DNA of 64,000 bases, taken from the NCBI GenBank assembly GCA_030248295.1, contig JASANH010000142.1:1-64000 (forward strand), in the 5' to 3' direction. Source of the stretch: Mesodorylaimus sp. YZB2_4. Taxonomy: Eukaryota; Nematoda; Enoplea; Dorylaimida; Dorylaimidae. A program made the position numbers and the translations under genes. Each line of letters starts with the position of its first letter. Positions within the stretch are counted from its first letter, which is position 1. Positions 48,801 through 57,800 of this stretch are shown here, one piece after another. The notes beneath the pieces are model-generated. The model saw only the letters and a list, made by a program, of their open reading frames with translations. It made no database searches and had not been told where the DNA came from.

Positions 48801-51800
48801 TCCATCAATTACCTATCTTATTCAAAACTATACTTCATACCCAATCCATTCGGCATCGACTCCGACACGTCATCCTCGTCGATATTAGCCAATTTTCGTT
48901 CCACCAATACGAGAATATCACCGAGCGTATTCGACATCAATTTGGCAGCTTGACGTTCCGTTGTTATGCCCACATTGTTCACGGCGATGACCAAATCGCC
49001 TTTCTTGAATCCAGCTCGATCAGCTGCCGATCCGATCACGACATCGATGACTAAAGTCATCTTGCTCACTTTCTCCGGCACGTATTCCTACAAATCCTTT
49101 TCGTGACGCTAGCCTTCGACAAAGGGGTGATTTCTTCGGGGACGAGGTTAGTCTCCCCCCGTTCAGGGTCAGGGATGGCCATCGGGGTCTTTCGGGGCTG
49201 GAGATAACCCCGGCGGCGACGGGGATAAGAAAAAGCTTTCTGAGTCTCAAAATCTGCTTACATGTTCATTTCTTGATATGTTCTAAAACTTCCTGAAGTT
49301 CACCCTGCATTTTTTACAAGAAGCCTTCACATATACCGTACATCTATTGCGGATTAGCGGAGACAAGAACACTATCAGTGAGGAACTTGGCGAAGCTATT
49401 GCATGTCGATCTCTTTTTGCGCCTTGGATTCACCAATGGCATCGAGGTTTCCATCATAAATTTTGCTCACTGAAAATTTCTTGTCAACTTCGTCAAAATC
49501 GGACGACGCTTCGGACATTTTTCTATTCAGGGAAAAGTACAGCATCGACAGACAGCTGGCTAGCCAGTCCAACTATAACCCGTCTTCTTTGAGATTATAC
49601 ACGCCCTCCATGTGCCGCATAGGCCGCGTGAACATTCCCAAAGAAAAAAGATAGTACAGTACTGACCTGATCCCACTGGCCAACACATGCGCATTGCACA
49701 AGTCGTCACACAACGCAGACAGCATAGTATTTTTCATAAATCTCTCAACATCGCGTAAAATGCTGACGCAGCGTTTAGTGGGTCTTTTGGATTGTCGAAG
49801 GTGAGAAAGTTTTCGGGGGTGAAGCCCCGACTCATTTGGGGTAGGGGGGGGGGGGGGATCGGGGCCCCGGTCGAACACTACGTGACGCTAGATGTAACAT
49901 GCGCTCACCACCTACGTCCGCCTGGTTACCACCTCCTGAGTCTAGGCGCCTGACTCCCGTCGACCCAGCATCGACCGATCCGCTTCATAAAATACAAGAT
50001 TGATGGGAATGACGTGTTTGGCACTGAGTTCTCACCAACCTGCCCTGTTTCTTTGCTGTAACTCTCAATCAGAGCACTCCAGAGACACTGGAGACACGAC
50101 CATCGCTTACAGTGGGATTACAGTGTAAATGCTGATTAGAGAGAAAGAAACGGGACTTTCTCATCATATTACGCAACACTTTATCATTTTCCAGCAGATA
50201 AAGCGCGAAAAAGTTCAGTTGCCAATCCGGCCGATCCAGCAGTCGGATCGGATTGGGAACCGATCCACCCCCTGGATCGGCGGATCGGTCGATGCTGGCG
50301 TCAGACGAATCCTTAGGGCGCGTAGGTAGTGCCGCGGGCAGCTTTCGCACTTCGCATGAAACTGAGAGCAGCAGTCTCCAACCTCTAGTAGTCCAAGACT
50401 GGTGAAACATCAACCCGAGAGGTTGGCTACGTTCCACTTGTGCCAATCGATGTGCACACTGCCGGCTCCAGGTACGTGTTGCAAGTGGGTCATGTAGGGG
50501 CATACGGGTTAGAAGGGCCTCCTGACCCCACCGCTTGAGTCTGCTACCTCTTACACTTCTGATGGGAGATGTTTTAAGAATAGCGGATGAACTATCGCTA
50601 GAAAATGCAGTGTTTTTAGTAAAACACAGCTGGAGATTCAGTTTCCTCATCAAAACAAGTCGATTTTTTAAAAAATTGCATTAATCCTTCCTAGCATCTA
50701 AACCTTATCAGTACTACATAAAATGGGAGCCCTGTCATAACCCCGTGCGACCAATCGCGTCAGCTTTACAGCTAACGTTATCCCACGCGCACCCTATCGA
50801 CCCATCATATTCCATTTCTCGGAATCGATCAGGGAAAAAATTAAATATTAGTAACTTAGTAACGCTAGGCCACGACCCGCTGTGGCCTAGCGGTTAAGGC
50901 GTGCGCACTTACAGGAGAGGGTTCGACCCCCCCCCCCCCCCTGGGTAAAAATGATTGTCAAATATGAGTTCCTCAGCCCTCGAGTGCGCTGTATAGTGCT
51001 TGGCTACGGATAAAGTATGACAAGACTTACCTTTCCTAGAGTCAACCCAAACGACTCGAGACTAGAATGTCGAACGTAACGTAAAGCTATCGAGACATAG
51101 TTGTCATTGCCCGCATCCGATCCATATGCACTACTCTGACCACCAATGGCCGATTCCTCTCTTCTACGACGTCCTGCATTCGATGGACGTGCACCTAAAA
51201 CGAAAAAAGCTTGTATTACAGCCCCAGGACCCGTCAATCGCACTTTTAAATGATCTATGGGTAACGCTCGTACTCGAACCATCAGATGCCTTAGTTCCCT
51301 CACTCACAACCCGCCCTCAACTGCACCAAAAACGCAGCTGACCAGTGATATTCCCAAGCTAGTATTACTTTCGCTCGTGCCACACATCCGTGATATGAGA
51401 AGTGGCTTCGGCAGTAAAGGCCTGCACACCACCATCAGACATTAGCTAGCGCTATTATAGTCCATCGCCAGAATTTTAGGAGAAGGCGTCTGGGAAAAGT
51501 TGACCAGATGTGTGCCTGAGGTTCGAACCTGGGACCTCCCGACTGTGAGCCACTGCCCCCCCCCCCCCCCCCCCCCAATGATGGCCTCGCCAACCTGTCT
51601 TACAAGCTGGTTTTTTTTTAAATTTTGAGGGTTGGGCCCCACGCCGCCCCAGTTCCCCCCACGGGACTTCCAACCCGTTTTGCCAATATCCGTCCAGCAG
51701 TCATGATATGATGAGCGAGGCCGTGAGGTGACCAGCTCAGCTCTCACGGCAGCTTCCTTCTGTGTGTCTCCACTAGGATCACCTCCACACGAGGGCATCC

Positions 51801-54800
51801 TGTGCTAGCAACAGCCTCCCAGGATGACACTGGGTGAGAAGGGACGCACCTTCCCGCCCGACTGGTGTTCCAGAACCAGTCTCCCGATTCTCTACTCGAT
51901 CGGCGTCCGCCACTTGGTGGTACCTGGTGAGTCGCCCAGAGCCAGGTGTGCAAGGCCGGCGATGGACTTACTGAATCGCTGTCGAAGACCGACTCCCACT
52001 CTGAGAACGGGTTTACTAAGACTTTAGTAAGCCCGTTCTTAGCGTGGGAGTCGCAGGGGGTGTCGCGAACGCGAGTGAAGATGAAGGACATGATAGCCTC
52101 GGTGGTAGTGGTGTAAAGTAAGAGTGAGAGGAAGGTGATAGAAGATTCTAGAGAAGAGGGGGAGTGTCGTTTCATGTGAAGCGAGTGTACGGTCGTTTAT
52201 CAAGTACTCTATTGAAATATAACCTATATAAATCAAATCAACGTGTGATTCTGCCGTCCCGCTATATCAACTTCCACTGCGCGACCAGGCGACGACAGAA
52301 TTATTTGGTAGCAGAACGTGGTTGATTGCGGCTATCAACGATATCAACGATGGCGGTCGTTGCGGCGAGGCTTCGAAAACAGCTCGCCCCTCGACGCCTA
52401 GCCCTTCGCCACCTACTCGACGCAAAACCTAATTTGCCAGTTATCAACGAAGAAACTACTCATGAAATCGACAAGTACAAGGCCCGCTTGCAAGCGCTTT
52501 TCGAGGGCTATGAGAACAAGTACGACGACTACGCGAACGCTGTGGACGATGCCGAGTCGGCTGAGTTCGTTACTGAAAGTGAGCAATACGCCCAAATGGA
52601 GATCGAATACGATATGGCGATCGCTGATATTGGCTGCTTTGAGAATCGGATAATCGAGAAAGAAGAACGCCAGCTGAAGGCCAAGTTGGAAGAGGCCAAA
52701 GTAAACGCCGAGATCGAGCGAATTCAACTGCAGCTACGGCTTCAAGAAGGAGAACAGAGAACGAGATGGGATATGGAGCGAATTGAACAACAAGCACGGA
52801 TAGAACGTGAGCGTTTCGAACAAGAGTCGAATATCAAGCTACAGGTCGTAGGCAACCAAGCTGGTCTGGGTCAAGGTCGCGGCGTTGCGCAGATGCACGC
52901 CAAGTTACCAAAACTCGAGTAACCAAAGTTCAGTGGCGATCGGCTGCAATTCAAGCCATTCTGGGACGCGTTCAACGCCTCGGTTCACGCGAATGATGCC
53001 GTCGCGCCTGTCACGAAAATGGCATATCTGGTGGCTCAACTAACGGGCGATGCGAAACCAGTGGTCGATGGGTTAGCGGTCACAGGCGAGAACTACGAAA
53101 CGGCGATTCAGCTCCTCAAAGAACGCTTTGGCAACGACCAAGAAATCATGCGAATGCACCAACGAGCCATTGTGAATCTGGAGGGTGCGCGGAACATGGA
53201 AGGCTTGCGCCAACTGCAAATCAATCTTGAAAAGCATCTGCGCTCGATCGAATCACTGGGTGGCGCGGTCGATGAATCTTGGACGACGAGTTTGATCTGG
53301 CCGAAGTTGCCAGCGTTTGTTCTCGAGAAGATCTACGAAAAGAAGCCCGCCGAGCAATGGAAGCTCAAAGAATTGCGAGCCGAATTGACCAAGATGGTAT
53401 CAATCCATGATGCTGTTGCCCGCGAGCGTATCATGCAATACGAGAAACAAAAGACGAGCCATGATCAGCTTAGTCATCAAAGCAGCGAAACGAGGGGAAA
53501 ACCAAGCGTACCCAAGACGAGCCATTCGTTTCTGGTCAACAGCAAGAGTAGAGCAAAGCATACCTCAAAAGCTGTCACCAATCATGATCATGTCAAGAAC
53601 AAGCCTCGCTCTCCATGCATCTACTGCGAGGGCGACCACTGGGCCGATGAATGCCAACACGTGCCCACAGTTGAAGAACGAAAGAGGAAACTCAAGGACC
53701 ATTGCTGGCGATGTCTCAAAGCTGGCCATCAAACTGACCAATGCTGGGCGAAAACAAAGTGCTATCATTGTCGAGACACCAGCCATCATTCAAGCCTCTG
53801 CGAAAAGCGATCGAAGGCACCGTATATCGACACTGGGGCAACCACAACGACGCTCGCTTCGGACGTAAGCACTAGTCTGTTCACATCTAATCAAGCAGTG
53901 CTTTTGCAGACGGCCTGGGGCGATATCCAATCCTTGAATCAAACTCCCCGATCAATCAAAGGGCGAATTCTCCTTGACAGCGGAAGCCAGCGAACTTATG
54001 TAACTGATGACCTGATCAAGCGACTCGCTATCAAACCAACGTCGTACGAAGAAATCGTGCTGTACACGTTCGGTGCCAAAGAACCAAAACGAATCAAGTC
54101 TGCAATCGTCGAGCTTCAGTTAAAGGGTAAGCTCGGACAACAAATCAAAATCAAAGCCAATGTCGTCCCGCAGATCGCTCAATCGTTGTGGCGGAGCGCC
54201 GCGATGCTCGCGGATCTGAAGGACATCCTCGACAACTATGATCTAGCCGATCCAATCCTAAACGAATCAGAAACGATCAAAATCGACATACTTATCGGCA
54301 TTAATGAATATGAGCGTATCCTGATAGCCAACAGCAAAGAAATCGGACCAAGCCTTTATCTCCGCAACTCTATTTTCGGGTGGATCGTTTTCGGCCAAAC
54401 CAAGAACCAAATCAAAATCTCTGAGCCAGCCTTAACATTCAACTGCTTTGTCTCGTCAGTCGCAATAAACAGTCAAGAGCTGAACCACCTAGAGCCACAC
54501 ATCAAGGATCAAGCTCAAATCAATGAGTGGATTAGTATTTCGCGAGTTTGCTAACTTTTGCTTAGTTCTTATTTTATAAAAAAAAGTTTTAATTTTACCT
54601 GTGGGAACTCGAGAAGATTGGAATCACTGATCAAATCAATGAACGTGACGATGAGAAAGCCATGCAGATGTTCAATGAAACAATCAAATTCGAGGACAAT
54701 CGATATCAAGTTCAATGGCCGCAAAAAGGTAAACATCTCGATCTGCCAGACAACTATGGACTATCCATGGGGCGACTCAAGTCAGTGGTCCGTCGCTTAC

Positions 54801-57800
54801 AATACGACCCCGAGCTGATGATCAAATACGATGCTATAATCCAAGATCAGCTGCACAAGGGCATCATCGAGAAGATCGACAAAGACAAGATCGATGGCCC
54901 CATTCACTACCTTCCACACCATCCCGTGATCACACCTGATCGAGCCACGACAAAGGTACGGATCGTCTACGATGGCTCTGCCAAGACAAGCAATCAACAG
55001 CGCAGTTTGAACGAATGCCTATACAGAGGACCAGTCATACTAGACGACTTGGCCCAACTGCTACTTCGCTTTCGAATGAACAAAGTAGCATTGATCGCAG
55101 ATATCGAGAAGGCATTCTTACAAGTCGGACTCCAACCCGTATCAAAGGACGTCACGCGATTTCTTTGGCTCAAGAGCCCCAAGAATCCAAGTGTCGATGG
55201 CAACTTGCAAATCTATCGCTTCAAACGAGTCCCGTTCGGTGTCATATCAAGCCCGTTCCTGCTCGGGGCAACCATCAAGTACCATCTGCAACTGAACGGT
55301 GGACCAGTAGCGAAGAAGATACAGGACAATATGTATGTGGACAACATGATCACCGGGGTTCAATCAACTGCCGACGCAATCGACTTCTATCAAGTTGCGA
55401 AGAAACTTTTCAATGAAGCATCAATGAATTTGCGGGAATGGAACTCGAATGATCAAGAATTTCTCAAGGCAATCCCAGAAACGGATCGAGCGAAAGCGGC
55501 TCAGACAAAGGTCCTAGGTATCAAGTGGGACACATGTTCGGACACGATCACAATTAACCATGGCAAGATGGTCATCGAAAGCGAGCCTACAAAGCGGTCG
55601 GTACTCAGCTTGATTCATCAGGCCTTCGATCCCCTTGGGCTCATGTGCCCAATCATGGTCAATGTCCGCCACTTCTTCCAAAGCCTATGGTCGATGGATC
55701 TAAAATGGGACGATCAATTAACAACGCAAACCCGAGAAAAGTGGGATCAAACTCGAGCAGACCTCGATGGCCTCGATCAGGTCAAGCTACCAAGGTATCT
55801 GGGTAATGATGGCACTCCGTATCAACTACATGTCTTCTGCGATGCGTCGGAGAAGGCGTACGGGGCGTGCGTCTATTTGCGATCTCAACTGGGCAAATCG
55901 AACCTTATCTTTGCAAAAAGTCGAATGAAACCGAAGCGAGCAGACAAGTGGAAAGAGAAGAATCCGACAATTCCGCGACTCGAACTGCTGGCAGCACATA
56001 TTGGGGCGAAAATCCTCACATTTGTCCGCGATGGACTGCAGCCTCAAATCGAAAGCACCTTCATGTGGATCGATTCCCAATGCGTCCTACGATGGCTTCA
56101 ATCGACCAAGCCGCTGCAAACATTCGAGGCAAATCGGGTCAGGTTCATCACGAGCATCAAATCCGTCAGGTTTCGTTATGTGACCACAGAGGACAATCCA
56201 GCTGATCTCCTGTCCAGAGGAGCAACAGCCATGGCACTAAAAGACAAATTTATATGGTGGCATGGACCGCAATGGCTGCGCGGAGCCAAAGAAACATGGC
56301 CCGTAGTGGACGAATTCAAGTTCGACCAGGACGATATCCAGGCTAGCAAAACCGAAAAGACGGTTTACACAGCAACGCCCAATGTTGCGGCGGAGGGTTC
56401 GAACGAAGCTAACCGAATTTTTGATGAAAATCGATACTTAAGTTGGAGGAAACTAATACGCATTACTATCCTCTGCATACGATTTGTGGCCCAGGTAAAG
56501 AAGAAGAAGGGACGATCCCAACCGCAAAGAAAGCGAACTGGACCCATCGACGCCAGGAGAGATCGATATGGCAGAGAAGCTATGGTTCAAAGCGATGCAA
56601 GCAAAGTATTTCCCAGACGAGCTGGTACGGCTGAGGAGAATGCAGGGCGATCAGAGGGCAGTTCTTCTCAACGATGCAATGCCACTTCAATTAGATAAGG
56701 ATGGCGTCATTCGATGCGGTGGGAGAATTGGGCAGGCTAAAATCTCGATTGAAGCGATCAATCCTATCCTCCTTCCGAAAAGGTCAAAGTTTACCCACCT
56801 GGTGATCAAAGAGGCTCACGAACAGACGATGCATAGCGGCATATCGCACACATTGGCTCAGCTGCGAATGCGATTCAGGGTTCCAACAGGGCGAGCAGAA
56901 GTCAATCGAATAATTAGAAGATGCGGGGTTTGTCGGCGATGGGACGGGGGACCCTACAAGCCTTCACCGATGCCAGACTTGCCAAAGCCGCGAGTGCAAG
57001 AATCAAAGGCGTTCTCCCATGTGGGCATCGACTATTTCGGCCCGATCTACACAAAGGACAAAGGGTGCCAGCCCAAGAAGAACTGGGTCAGCATTGTGGC
57101 GTGCATGGTCACACGGGCGATCCATCTAGAATTAGTCGACGATATGACAAGCGAACAACTACTTCTGGGTCTGCAACGATTTATCGCCCGTCGAGGGGTG
57201 CCACAACTCATAATCTCTGACCATGGAGGCAACTTTAAGTCGAAGGAAATTCAAGAATACGCTAGTCGACTCAAAATAAAATGGAACTTTATCACGGAAC
57301 GATCGCCATGGAAGGGTGGCTTCTATGAGCGACTGATCCGATTAGTCAAGCAAGCATTCCGAAAGTCAATACAATCGATCATGTTATCAACGAGTCAAAT
57401 GACTACGGTGTTGGCTGAAATCGAATCAATCATCAATCAAAGGCCAATCACCTACGTCGACGACGACCTACGCGGTGGTACGATCCTTTCACCCGCCTGC
57501 TTCATCACGCCGCCAACAATCAACGAATCAATCGGGTCCAGGCCCATTCTCCCAGAATCAATCGAAGCAATGGGAACACGCAAGGCTCTGATGGACCGTT
57601 GGAAAAAGCGGATTCAGTATCTCAATCAATTCTGGGCTGTTTGGTCAAGGCAATACCTTCTGGCCTTACGAGAGCGGCATCAGTTGACTATCAAGCATCC
57701 TCGCTCAAGCCTCAATGCAATGCCAAAGGTTGGCGATGGGGTCCATGTGCGAGAGGAGAATCAGCCGCGAGGCAAGTGGCAATTGGGACGGATAGAATCG

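Noticed and set aside
48790-48840. PDZD8 PDZ exon ending at a stop (48818)
   Set aside because: A 51-bp GT-AG intron removes the stop and restores the frame into exon 8.
51195-51303. Extension of PDZD8 exon 6 upstream in frame (VRALPIDHLKVRLTGPG...)
   Set aside because: A strong acceptor (TTCGTTTTAG) at 51195 gives the phase needed by exon 5, and the upstream frame has a stop with no good acceptor beyond it.
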